A stretch of DNA of 64,000 bases from FEN-1099 sp964511015 (GTDB lineage: Bacteria; Lernaellota; Lernaellaia; Lernaellales; Lernaellaceae): positions 23,266-87,265 of the forward strand of contig CAZEDX010000007.1 of NCBI GenBank assembly GCA_964511015.1, written 5' to 3'. Below, one piece after another: positions 54,501 through 61,510 of the stretch; the stretch's first letter is position 1, and each line of letters opens with the position of its first letter. The position numbers and the translations under genes are program-made. The notes under the pieces are model-generated. The model did not search any database and was not told where the DNA came from. It was given only the letters and a program-made list of their open reading frames with translations.

Positions 54501-55533
54501 CGACGCGAATCAACACGATCGAGCAGTCGGGGCAGAAGCCCGGCTTGTTGCCGTTGCTGTTGTCGGCGATGGCGACCGCGTCGCGGGCACGGCCGCCGCC
54601 GTGGGTGCCTTCGGGGAATTCGTTGACGCCGAGCGCCTGGTTGGTGTTGCGGAAGAAGTCCCAACCGCTGATGTCGTCGACGAAGCCGTTGTCGTCGTTG
54701 TCTTCTTCGTCGGAGAAGATGAGGAACAGGTCGTCGGGGTCCAACCGCCCATTGGCGTTGGCGTCGCTCATGCGCGAGTCGTTTTCGTAGTCCCAGGCGT
54801 TGAAGCGGCCATCGCCGTTGCAATCCCAATCGTCGCACAGCGTGGCGCCGTCGCGCGGCTGAGGCAGTTCGCCTTTGTTCAACCAGAGGTGGTCGGCGAA
54901 TTCGAGGTCGGACAGGCTATTGGCGCCGTCGTCGAGCACGGCGATCAGCACTTCCGGCCGGCCGGTCGTGATCTTCCAAGCCTCGGTGGCGTACATGCCG
55001 GGCACGTAGTGCGGATCGTTGGAGTTCTCGTTTTCCGGATCGAGCGGATTGAAGCCCAGCAGCACGTTGGAATTGACGAACACGTCGGTGGTGAAGCCGC
55101 CGCTGTAGTCGGGGCGTTCGAAGTCGTTGGAGATGTTGGCGACGAAGATGCCGTAGTCGGGCAATTCGCCGGTGAAGCCGTCGCCGTCGAGGTCGCGCAG
55201 ATCCTCATCGAGGGTCACTTCCAGCCGCCGGCCGAACGGGAACGCGCCGCCGGCCGGAGTGAAGGTCAAGGTGTCGTCGGTCACACTGGTGGTGCTCAGC
55301 GTGATTGCTCCGGACACGCTTTCGCCGTCGCGCAGGTTCTCGATGGCGATCGCGCCGTCGCCGACGGTGGCCGGATCGAGCGATTCGGAGAAGACGAGTA
55401 CGAGCGGTTCGGTGGTGTAGACCTCAAACCGCGCGTAGTTCGGTTGCATGGACACCAGGTCGAAGGCCTCCGCCGAGGACAGCAGTACGAGCGTGAGCAG
55501 GGAGGCGATCAGCAACAGCCGCAACGATTTCAT
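51520..55533 (-). CDS. secreted S8 subtilase-like protein with degenerate active site, FG-GAP repeats and acidic C-terminal GGCGC tail
   Basis: 1337 residues; ATG at 55533 follows GGAGG. Signal peptide 1-23 (ends SSAEA), Ig-like (Big_5) domain about 27-135, subtilase-fold domain about 175-530. Asp201 (VLDDG) and Ser470 (EGTSNAAG) fit the catalytic triad, but the His position in the HGTHVAG motif reads EGTHGGG, so Glu308 replaces the His. The oxyanion Asn in AAGN reads SGD (Asp403). Four or more FG-GAP/VCBS repeats follow (YDLDGDVDGALEIV, SDLDQDGMLEIV, ADLDSDGLGELI, DDLNGDGLVEAV), implying a beta propeller, then a fibronectin-like domain. The protein ends in an Asp/Thr-rich stretch and GGCGC. 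It is probably surface-attached and not a classical protease. Confidence 0.88.
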   Translation of the reverse strand: MKSLRLLLIASLLTLVLLSSAEAFDLVSMQPNYARFEVYTTEPLVLVFSESLDPATVGDGAIAIENLRDGESVSGAITLSTTSVTDDTLTFTPAGGAFPFGRRLEVTLDEDLRDLDGDGFTGELPDYGIFVANISNDFERPDYSGGFTTDVFVNSNVLLGFNPLDPENENSNDPHYVPGMYATEAWKITTGRPEVLIAVLDDGANSLSDLEFADHLWLNKGELPQPRDGATLCDDWDCNGDGRFNAWDYENDSRMSDANANGRLDPDDLFLIFSDEEDNDDNGFVDDISGWDFFRNTNQALGVNEFPEGTHGGGRARDAVAIADNSNGNKPGFCPDCSIVLIRVGEAIMTELNLVTAGLNYARSLGADIGIAAIGMADFNVEAEQAVTEAYEDGMLLIAASGDELGFHHIWPAAGEDAYSIKAIMPLPPVELFGPINLSILAFVESYCTNYGAHIDATAVTGACSSEGTSNAAGIAGLIKSRSLELGIDLTAGEIKQIMNMSTQDIKDACFAFNMRGCKKGWEENFGYGRINAAEALKLLGDPVFGIPERIPPDVRIVSPRWWTTFDPTKTPSFDIEGQIYARGRPFHYSVQIGFGVEPDDNDFIELVSGDSTEKIDGKLATVNMLDHVTEDWLRRIPEGSNDFTVTLRVQATWESDDGPVLGEARKAIAWHTDDDDRTGLMPGFPKFIGASGESSPVLYDLDGDVDGALEIVFGTSASTVEAYKYNKETGEYELAPGFPVELPQVSAYQDAVEASVAVGPLFGDGIPYIVAATWNGIVYAVYPDGNEHSGGPFVPGFPVEADEPDNTTPLSWGHGRGFFASPILSDLDQDGMLEIVAASFNQHAYAWRPVDENEDGLADLLPGWPVPLFSDAEHGLVSWDKICEEAGPAQELGTPVAGILDPFHADTDISEHPAVIIATTEVCNNDMLPTSRVYAIYWNGLDNEDGPFLPGWPAKVMAPFGDALPIPPLTVGSTASPAAAIVDGELLVGVSTFFWFPQMIHWSGNELEVKHLNSHVNLGVSGNGTFGKFDETDNLWYFLPTAGFLQSSEGNFYLESFNVCGWRMDDPNNNYWRKRFEDINFIVNPLVADLDSDGLGELIAGSGGYLIHAANVDLQEPEGWPKFTQNWMLGSLAVDDLNGDGLVEAVAYSHEGNLFAWYTRGKACRRGESTREWGRFHHDNYNSGFYGADTLPPRMVRDLVAYKTDDPDVFELHFTAPGDDHDCGTALSYDLRYTTDSGVDLRSASGWSGATSLESVTPIEGGLEVVVKVTAPGAASFALRSFDDVGLMSYISNAAKPEDAPPADDDAADDDTAADDDADDDQGTGDDDDDTGGCGC

Positions 55534-55695
55534 CAGAATCCTCCTAAGCCGGATGCCGAGAAGACGGCGAAATGTACCATTCCCGCGGCCCCGCGCCAAG
55601 GCGGCGATTGTGCCGCGCGCGGGCGCCGTGTTAAAGTCCCGGTGGCACGGGCGAAGTCGAGCATTTTGAACAACCCAGACAAGGGGGGTTTGACG

Positions 55696-56505
55696 ATGGA
55701 TTGGGGAATGAAAAACCGCCTGGCGCGGATCATCAACCCGGAAACCAACCGCTGTGTGATGTTGGCCGTCGACCACGGCTATTTCCAGGGTCCGACCACG
55801 GGCCTGGGCTGTCCGGCCGAAATGATCGCGCCGCTGCTGCCTTTTGCCGACGCGCTGATGCTCACCCGCGGCGTGCTGCGCAATTGCGTAGACGCCGGCG
55901 CGGCCCGCCACACGCCCATCGTGCTGCGCGTCTCCGGCGGCACCAGCGTGCTGACCGAGCTGTCGAACGAGGGCCTGACCGTCGATATCGACGACGCCAT
56001 CCGCCTCAACGTCTCGGCGGTGGCGCTGTCGGTCTTCGTCGGCGCCGACTACGAACGCGAATCGCTGCTGTCGCTGTCGGACATGGTCAACGTCGGCGAG
56101 ACCTACGGCATTCCGGTACTGGCGGTGACCGCGGTGGGCCGGGAAATGGGGCGCGACGCGCGCTACCTGTCGCTGGCCAGCCGTATCGCGGCCGAACTCG
56201 GCGCGCACATCGTGAAGACCTACTACTGCGACGACTTCGAGAAGGTCGTCTCGACCTGCCCGGTGCCGGTGGTGATCGCCGGCGGCAAGAAGCTCGAGGA
56301 AGGGGCCGCGTTGGAAATGGCCTATCAGGCTGTGCAGGCAGGAGCGGTCGGCGTCGATATGGGGCGCAACATTTTCCAGAGCGATTCGCCGGTCGGCATG
56401 ATCAAGGCTGTGCGCGCGGTCGTGCAGAAGAACGAGAAGCCGGCCGCGGCGCTCGAAATCTACCGCGAGCAAAAGGCCAAAGAAACCAAGAAGAAGAAGG
56501 CCTAG
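55696..56505 (+). CDS. LsrF-like class I aldolase/thiolase
   Basis: 269-residue TIM-barrel enzyme very like LsrF, the 3-hydroxy-5-phosphonooxypentane-2,4-dione thiolase of AI-2 catabolism. Examples are LDWG-type start (MDWGMKNRLARI), VMLAVDHGYFQGPTTGL, TELSNEGL and VGVDMGRNIFQSD. The Schiff-base Lys174 is in AHIVKTYYCDD. It lacks the ~30-residue N-terminal extension of enterobacterial LsrF. No other lsr genes are present. The related aldolase ADH synthase (archaeal aromatic pathway) and class I FBP aldolase are alternatives. ATG follows AGGGGGG. It is divergent from the subtilase-like gene and heads a four-gene operon. Confidence 0.85.
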   Translation: MDWGMKNRLARIINPETNRCVMLAVDHGYFQGPTTGLGCPAEMIAPLLPFADALMLTRGVLRNCVDAGAARHTPIVLRVSGGTSVLTELSNEGLTVDIDDAIRLNVSAVALSVFVGADYERESLLSLSDMVNVGETYGIPVLAVTAVGREMGRDARYLSLASRIAAELGAHIVKTYYCDDFEKVVSTCPVPVVIAGGKKLEEGAALEMAYQAVQAGAVGVDMGRNIFQSDSPVGMIKAVRAVVQKNEKPAAALEIYREQKAKETKKKKA

Positions 56506-56509
56506 CCGC

Positions 56510-57538
56510 ATGCGCGTGGCGATGTATTACAGCAACCGGGACGTGCGCCTGGAAGAGCAGGCGGTGCCGGCGATCGGCCCGGGCGAAGTGCTGATGAAGG
56601 TGCTGGCCAGCGGTCTGTGCGGCAGCGACGTGATGGAGTGGTACCGGCGCGACAAGGTGCCGCTCGTGCTCGGCCACGAAGTGGCCGGCGAGATCGCCGC
56701 GGTGGGCGAAGGCGTCACCGCCTGGCGCGTCGGCGACCGCATTGCCGCCTCGCACCATGTGCCGTGCCTGACCTGCCACCAATGCCTGTACGGCCACACT
56801 ACCGCCTGCGACACATTGCACCGCACCAAGTTCTACCCGGGTGGCTTCGCCGAGTTCGTGCGGTTGCCGGCGATCAATGTCGACCGCGGCATCTACCGCC
56901 TTCCGGACGGCCTGTCCCACGCCGAGGCGTCGTTTGCCGAACCACTCGCCTGTGTGTTGCGCGGCCAGCGGAAGATCGGCATTGGACCTGGCCAGGTGGT
57001 GCTGGTGATCGGCGTCGGCGTCTCCGGCCTGATGCACGTGGAGCTGGCGCGCGCGCTGGGCGCGGGGCTGATCGTGGCCACCGACCTCTCGCCGTGGCGG
57101 CTGCAGCAGGCCGAGCGATTCGGCGCCGGCGCGGTGTTTTCCGCGCGCGACTACACGCCCGAGAAGCTGCGGGCGCTGACCGGCGGCCGGCTGGCCGACC
57201 GCGTCATCCTCACCGCCGGCGCGCTGCCGGCGTTCGCGCAGGCGTTCGCCTCGACCGAACGCGGCGGCACGCTGCTGGTCTACGCGCCCACCGACGAAGG
57301 CGTGCAGGTGCCGGTCGACGTCAACCAGTTCTTCTGGCGCACCGACCGCACCATCACCACCACCTACGCCGGCGACCGGCGGGATCACATCGAGGCGCTC
57401 GACCTGATCGCCAACGGCCGGTTCCGCGCGCAAGAAATGATCACGCACGTGTTGCCGCTGTCGCGCATTCAAGAGGGATTCCATCTGGTCGCCGCGGGCG
57501 ATCAGTCGCTGAAAGTGGTGATCGAGCCGCACGCGTAG
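56510..57538 (+). CDS. zinc-dependent alcohol/polyol dehydrogenase (MDR family)
   Basis: 342-residue medium-chain dehydrogenase. Catalytic zinc ligands Cys37 (SGLCGSD) and His56-Glu57 (LGHEVAGE), structural zinc cysteines 86, 89, 92 and 100 (PCLTCHQCLYGHTTAC), and an NAD(P) Rossmann fold with VIGVGVSGLMHVELARALG. The overall form is like sorbitol/threonine dehydrogenases. It starts 4 bases after the aldolase gene, so it may oxidise the aldolase product or supply its substrate. Substrate unknown. Confidence 0.93.
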   Translation: MRVAMYYSNRDVRLEEQAVPAIGPGEVLMKVLASGLCGSDVMEWYRRDKVPLVLGHEVAGEIAAVGEGVTAWRVGDRIAASHHVPCLTCHQCLYGHTTACDTLHRTKFYPGGFAEFVRLPAINVDRGIYRLPDGLSHAEASFAEPLACVLRGQRKIGIGPGQVVLVIGVGVSGLMHVELARALGAGLIVATDLSPWRLQQAERFGAGAVFSARDYTPEKLRALTGGRLADRVILTAGALPAFAQAFASTERGGTLLVYAPTDEGVQVPVDVNQFFWRTDRTITTTYAGDRRDHIEALDLIANGRFRAQEMITHVLPLSRIQEGFHLVAAGDQSLKVVIEPHA

Positions 57539-57581
57539 GCCTGGTTGGCCGCGCCGGCTCCATTTTTGCCAGGGGGATACC

Positions 57582-58022
57582 ATGATCGACCAGAAGTTCA
57601 TCGGCAAGACGTATCCGGCGAAGCGGTACGTCGTCGGCAGTGAGAAGATTCGCGAATACTGCCGCGCCATCGGCGAGCAGAGCATGCTTTGCCTCGACGA
57701 GGATGCGGCCAAGGCCGGCCCGTACGGGGCCATCGTCGCGCCGCCGACCTTCGCGGTGGTCTACACCGCCGAGGCGATCGCGCAATTGCTGACCGACAAG
57801 GACCTCGAACTCAATTTGCTGATGCTGGTCCACGGCGAGCAGGAGTTCGTGTTCCACCGGCTGGTCAAGCACAATGAGGTCGTCGTTTCGACCTGCAAGC
57901 TGACGAAGGCCGAAGCGCGCAAGCAGAATCTGGTGGTGACCGGCGAAGTCGAAAGCACCGTCAACGGCGAACTGGTGACGACTTCGATTTACACGTTCGT
58001 CGTGCGGGGAGGTGCGGCATGA
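57582..58022 (+). CDS. FAS1-like/MaoC-type dehydratase subunit (HadA-like)
   Basis: 146 residues with the N-terminal hot-dog dehydratase pattern: IGKTYPAKRYVVGSEKIREY, a PPTFAVVY segment and LLMLVHGEQEFVFHRLVKHNE. This half typically lacks the full catalytic motif and pairs with an R-specific hydratase half. The next gene, overlapping by 4 bases, is that partner, so together they resemble a HadAB-type heterodimer dehydrating a 3-hydroxyacyl thioester. Confidence 0.85.
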   Translation: MIDQKFIGKTYPAKRYVVGSEKIREYCRAIGEQSMLCLDEDAAKAGPYGAIVAPPTFAVVYTAEAIAQLLTDKDLELNLLMLVHGEQEFVFHRLVKHNEVVVSTCKLTKAEARKQNLVVTGEVESTVNGELVTTSIYTFVVRGGAA

Positions 58023-58423
58023 AACGCAAAGCCGATACGGTGAAGGCCGGCGAGACGTTCGCCTTGAAGCAGGTGGTCGGCAAGTACGACCCGATCTACT
58101 ACGCCGGCGCTAGCGGCGATTTCAACCCGATTCACATCGATCCGGAATTCGGCAAGATGGTCGGGCTCGACGGCAACATTCTGCAGGGCCTGTGCACGAT
58201 GGCCTATACCGCGCGCTGCCACACCGACTTCGCGGGCGACGTCGGCGCGCTCAAGCGCATCAAGGTGCGTTTCTCTAGCCCGGTGCGGCCGGGCGATTCG
58301 GTCAACGTGCAGGCGACCGTCGCGGCGGTGAACGGCAAGCAGGTGCAGACGCAGTTCAACGCCGTCAACCAGAAGGGCGAAGAAGTCATCACCATGGCGT
58401 TTGCCGAACTGGAACTCGACTGA
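58019..58423 (+). CDS. MaoC-type (R)-hydratase subunit (HadB-like)
   Basis: 134-residue hot-dog protein with the hydratase-2 motif ASGDFNPIHIDPEFG, in which Asp34 and His39 are catalytic, followed by GLDGNILQGLCTMAY and LKRIKVRFSSPVRPGDSV. ATGA overlap with the upstream half supports a two-subunit enzyme. Context with an aldolase/thiolase and an alcohol dehydrogenase suggests a small carbonyl or acyl-CoA pathway rather than fatty acid synthesis, but the substrate cannot be named. Confidence 0.9.
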   Translation: MKRKADTVKAGETFALKQVVGKYDPIYYAGASGDFNPIHIDPEFGKMVGLDGNILQGLCTMAYTARCHTDFAGDVGALKRIKVRFSSPVRPGDSVNVQATVAAVNGKQVQTQFNAVNQKGEEVITMAFAELELD

Positions 58424-58494
58424 GGCTGACGCGGTGGGGGCGTCGCCAGGCGCCCCGCCGCAACCGATTGCCTTTCTTTTGCGACGGAGATCCG

Positions 58495-60525
58495 ATGCGC
58501 GTTCATGTGCTGCTGTTGATCCTGGCCCTGTTGGGGGCCGTCGCGTTGACCGCGTGCGAAACCGGCGACGATGACGATAACGACGACGCCACGCCGCCGA
58601 CCGACGACGACACGGCCGACGACGACACCGCCGACGACGACACCGGCCCGTCCCCCGTCGAAACGGCGCAGGCGCTGGCCGATACGTGGCTCGAAACCTA
58701 CACCCCCGAAACGATGGGCTGGAGTTGGGACAGCGGCCTATTGATGCTCGGCCTCTGGGAACTCTACGAACAGACCGGTGACGGTCGCTACCACGACTAC
58801 GTCAAGGAGTGGATGGACTACCACCTCGGTATAGGCTACACGATCGCCTTCAACGACCACGTGCCGCCCGGCCGCCTGGCGTTGCGGCTGTGGCAGGAAA
58901 CCGGCGAGGCGAAGTACCGCGAGGTGGTCGACGACACGCGCACCTACATCTTCGAGAAGGCGGAGCGGCTGCCCGACGGCGGCCTGAACCACATGGGCTG
59001 GATCTCAGGGCAGCAGATCTGGGTCGACACGCTATTCATGATCACCTTCCTGCTCGAACTGGGCCAGGCCGACAACGACAACGAATGTTTCAACGAATCG
59101 GTGCTGCAATTCGAGGTCTTCGCCCGGCACCTGCGCGACGCCGACACCGGTTTGTACCATCACATGTACGATGCCGAAACCGACACGGTCACGCCGGCCG
59201 AGAAAGATTACTGGGGGCGCGGCAACGCCTGGGTCGTTGCGGCTTCGGGCATTGCGCTGGAGACGATACCCGCCGCGCACGACGGCTACGCCGGCATCCG
59301 CGACCGCTTCGTGCAGCAGGCGGCGGCGATGGGCGCGTTGATCGACTCGACCAACCGCTGGCACACAATCATGAACCGGCCCGAGACGTATCTCGAAACG
59401 AGTGTCGGGCCGCTGGTAGCCTCGGGCATCTATCACGCGGCGCTGGCCGGCGAGGCGAACGACGAACTGCTCACCATCGCCCGGCGCGGCCTGCGCGGCG
59501 CGCTCGACCAGGCGGTGGTCGACGAACAGGGCGACACGCTGTTGCTCGGCACCAGCTACGGCACTGGCCCGTCCACCTGGGAAATGTACGACTACGTGCT
59601 CAAAGGGGAGCAGGTGACCTACGGCATCGGCGCGACGCTGATTGCCGTCACCGCGCGTGAAGCCTACGAGCCTGAAGTGGCGCTGCCCGCCGCCCAGGCG
59701 ACCGACGAGATCTACATTCACCCGCCCGCGACGGACGACCCGACCGACTGGGGCTATTACTACCTGGCGCGCGGCGACTTCTATTCGGGCCTCGAATCAC
59801 TGGCCGCCGCGCCGGCCGACGACGCGGCCGCGCAACTAGCGATCGGCGTGGTCGAAGCCGTGCGCTTCGCGTTCGGCGTGCTCGACGACGTCAACCGTTA
59901 CGTGCTCGACGAAGCCGGCCTGCTCGAAACCATCGACGTCATTCTCGGCGACGGCCGCGAAGTGGGGCAGGACCTGGCTATGCTGATGATCGTGCCGGAA
60001 GAGGATCCCACCTTCAGCCGCGTGATCGAACGATTCGTCATGACCGAACAGGGCGGCAGCACCGCGCTGGGCATGGTCGAGGTCGATCGCGGCGAGGCCT
60101 ACATCCTCGACGGGGCGGGGCACCTGCTCTGGGGCCTGGCCGACGTCGTCGAATCGATCGGCTTGCGAGAGACGACCAGACTTCTGGGCCTGCCAAACTG
60201 GTTGTTCCATCCCACGCGGCTGGTCGACAACGACCAACTGGTGGCCGGCCTCGACGAGATCATCGCCGCCATCGACCTGCTGCTGGCGGGCATCGACGAG
60301 ATCATGGCCGAAACCGATGACCAGTCCGACGACCTGGTGCCGGCGAACCTGCTGCGATTGGAAGGCGAGTTCAAACTGCCCGGCATTCTGCTGCCGACGC
60401 CGGTCGATGAACTGCTTGGCCCGATCGCCGACTTCTTTGCCGGCGACCCGATGCCCGACGCGCTGATCGACCTATTGGAAACCGTGCGCGGTATTTTGGT
60501 GTTCGTGCGCAACCTGGTTGGGTAG
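58495..60525 (+). CDS. GH105-like unsaturated glycosyl hydrolase lipoprotein
   Basis: 676 residues. Signal with lipobox LTAC (Cys21), then an Asp/Thr linker (residues 25-50, repeats of ADDDT). The (alpha/alpha)6 barrel at about 55-385 has HMGWISGQQIWVDTLFM (Asp178) and YWGRGNAWVVAAS, matching GH88/GH105 rhamnogalacturonyl or glucuronyl hydrolases that act on 4,5-unsaturated uronic ends. The C-terminal ~290 residues are helical and unrecognised. ATG at 58495 follows GGAG; an upstream in-frame ATG at 58468 would spoil the signal peptide. It probably sits on a membrane surface. Confidence 0.8.
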   Translation: MRVHVLLLILALLGAVALTACETGDDDDNDDATPPTDDDTADDDTADDDTGPSPVETAQALADTWLETYTPETMGWSWDSGLLMLGLWELYEQTGDGRYHDYVKEWMDYHLGIGYTIAFNDHVPPGRLALRLWQETGEAKYREVVDDTRTYIFEKAERLPDGGLNHMGWISGQQIWVDTLFMITFLLELGQADNDNECFNESVLQFEVFARHLRDADTGLYHHMYDAETDTVTPAEKDYWGRGNAWVVAASGIALETIPAAHDGYAGIRDRFVQQAAAMGALIDSTNRWHTIMNRPETYLETSVGPLVASGIYHAALAGEANDELLTIARRGLRGALDQAVVDEQGDTLLLGTSYGTGPSTWEMYDYVLKGEQVTYGIGATLIAVTAREAYEPEVALPAAQATDEIYIHPPATDDPTDWGYYYLARGDFYSGLESLAAAPADDAAAQLAIGVVEAVRFAFGVLDDVNRYVLDEAGLLETIDVILGDGREVGQDLAMLMIVPEEDPTFSRVIERFVMTEQGGSTALGMVEVDRGEAYILDGAGHLLWGLADVVESIGLRETTRLLGLPNWLFHPTRLVDNDQLVAGLDEIIAAIDLLLAGIDEIMAETDDQSDDLVPANLLRLEGEFKLPGILLPTPVDELLGPIADFFAGDPMPDALIDLLETVRGILVFVRNLVG

Positions 60526-60648
60526 GGGCCGGATCCAACAAACACATGGCGACGAAAGGCAACACCTGCGTGGCGAAAGCCATCGCCCCAGGGCTTCATC
60601 CTAGGCCAAAGTCTGTCACCTGTTTCACAGGCGGCTCAACAAGGAACT

Positions 60649-60710
60649 GTCATTCCACTGAATGGGGGATCCAGTAGAGTCTTTAGAATTCCCGCTTTCG
60701 CGGGAATGAC
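60649..60710. repeat. REP/Nemis-like nested palindrome
   Basis: Outer arms GTCATTCC (60649-60656) and GGAATGAC (60703-60710) are perfect complements. Inside is a perfect 8-bp hairpin ATTCCCGC/GCGGGAAT (60688-60707) with loop TTTC. The CCCGC-TTTC-GCGGG core flanked by GTCATT/AATGAC is the typical dispersed palindrome seen between genes in many proteobacteria. The left half is decayed (GGGGATCCAGTA). Confidence 0.6.
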
Positions 60711-60747
60711 ATTGTTCCGAGGAAAAGTCTCCCCCCGCTCAATTCTT

Positions 60748-61488
60748 TTACGCGGCGATGAGTAACACTTCGCCTTTGTTGTCTGGGTATTCGGCCGGCT
60801 CCACCACCACCTTGGTTTCGATGCGGGCGATACCGGAACCGGGTCGGATGCTCACGTTCACCGAGGTCGCTTCGCCGGGGCTTGGCCGAAACGGCAGGAT
60901 GACGCCGAGCGGGATCTCGATGGAGACGGTCGGATTCTCTGCCCTCACCAAGGTGATCGTATGCGGCGTGGCGTGTGGGTCCGTTATCATCAGCGTGGTT
61001 TATTCGCCCTGGTTGGGATCGACGAGAAACGCGCGAATTTCTTTCGGCCTGGAGTTCACCGCCGCTTTGATTGTAGCGGAAAGGAGCAATTCGAACCGCC
61101 GATAGGTCGGGTTGTCGAAATCCGCGCTGATCGGGCACTTTTGTTCGCCTTCCGTGGTACCCGAGGCGGAAGAACGCGGGTAGGGTTAACGAGGCGCCCG
61201 GTGCGATTCTCTTGCCGGTCCATTTCGCTTCGGGATCACAATTGCCATCTTGATGTGTTTTGGTTGGGTGGAGCAGCTCGTCGCCGGTGTTGGTCAACAC
61301 GTAGTCGTGCTGCAGTCTGGCCCGCGTCGCGGAAACTTGCCGAAATCGAAAACAGGCTCTTCCGCCTGCAAACGCGGACCGATCTTGACCGGCTTCCGCG
61401 CGGCCGTCTCGTTGTCTTGGTCGCTCGAACAAGCGGACCTGAGCCTCGCCGCCAATATCAGCGCCGACGACAATCAGGATCTTTTCAT
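60748..61488 (-). pseudogene. DUF1573-type (ASH/Ig-like) lipoprotein pseudogene
   Basis: Family-like sequence can be followed on the minus strand only by changing frame at least four times. ATG at 61488, an early TGA, a lipobox-like RSACSSDQDNE and EEPVFDFGKF are in the first frame. FRDAGQT is in a second (from about 61335), and LQHDYVLTNTGDELLHP with KRIAPGASLTL in a third (about 61315). A fourth has CPISADFDNPTYRRFELLL (about 61162) and a fifth has MITDPHATPHTITLVRAEN through LLIAA (about 61003 to a TAA at 60748). FDFG...L.NTGD...IAPG is the DUF1573 pattern. It lies 22 bases after an exported lipoprotein gene and was probably its operon partner. Confidence 0.75.
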
Positions 61489-61510
61489 CTGCTTTCCCCG
61501 TCTTTCTTGC

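Noticed and set aside
55643..55660. Sigma-54 promoter in front of the LsrF-like gene
   Set aside because: TGGCAC matches the -24 element, but the -12 position reads AAGTC instead of TTGC, so the pair is incomplete.
54172..55695. Long plus-strand open frame extending the aldolase upstream to 777 codons
   Set aside because: It is antisense to the subtilase-like gene, has shadow-type composition (valine/glycine/arginine rich), and the aldolase has its own ribosome binding site and family-like start at 55696.
60748..60990. Independent 80-codon gene
   Set aside because: The sequence is the C-terminal end of the multiply frameshifted DUF1573-type pseudogene, not a separate gene.
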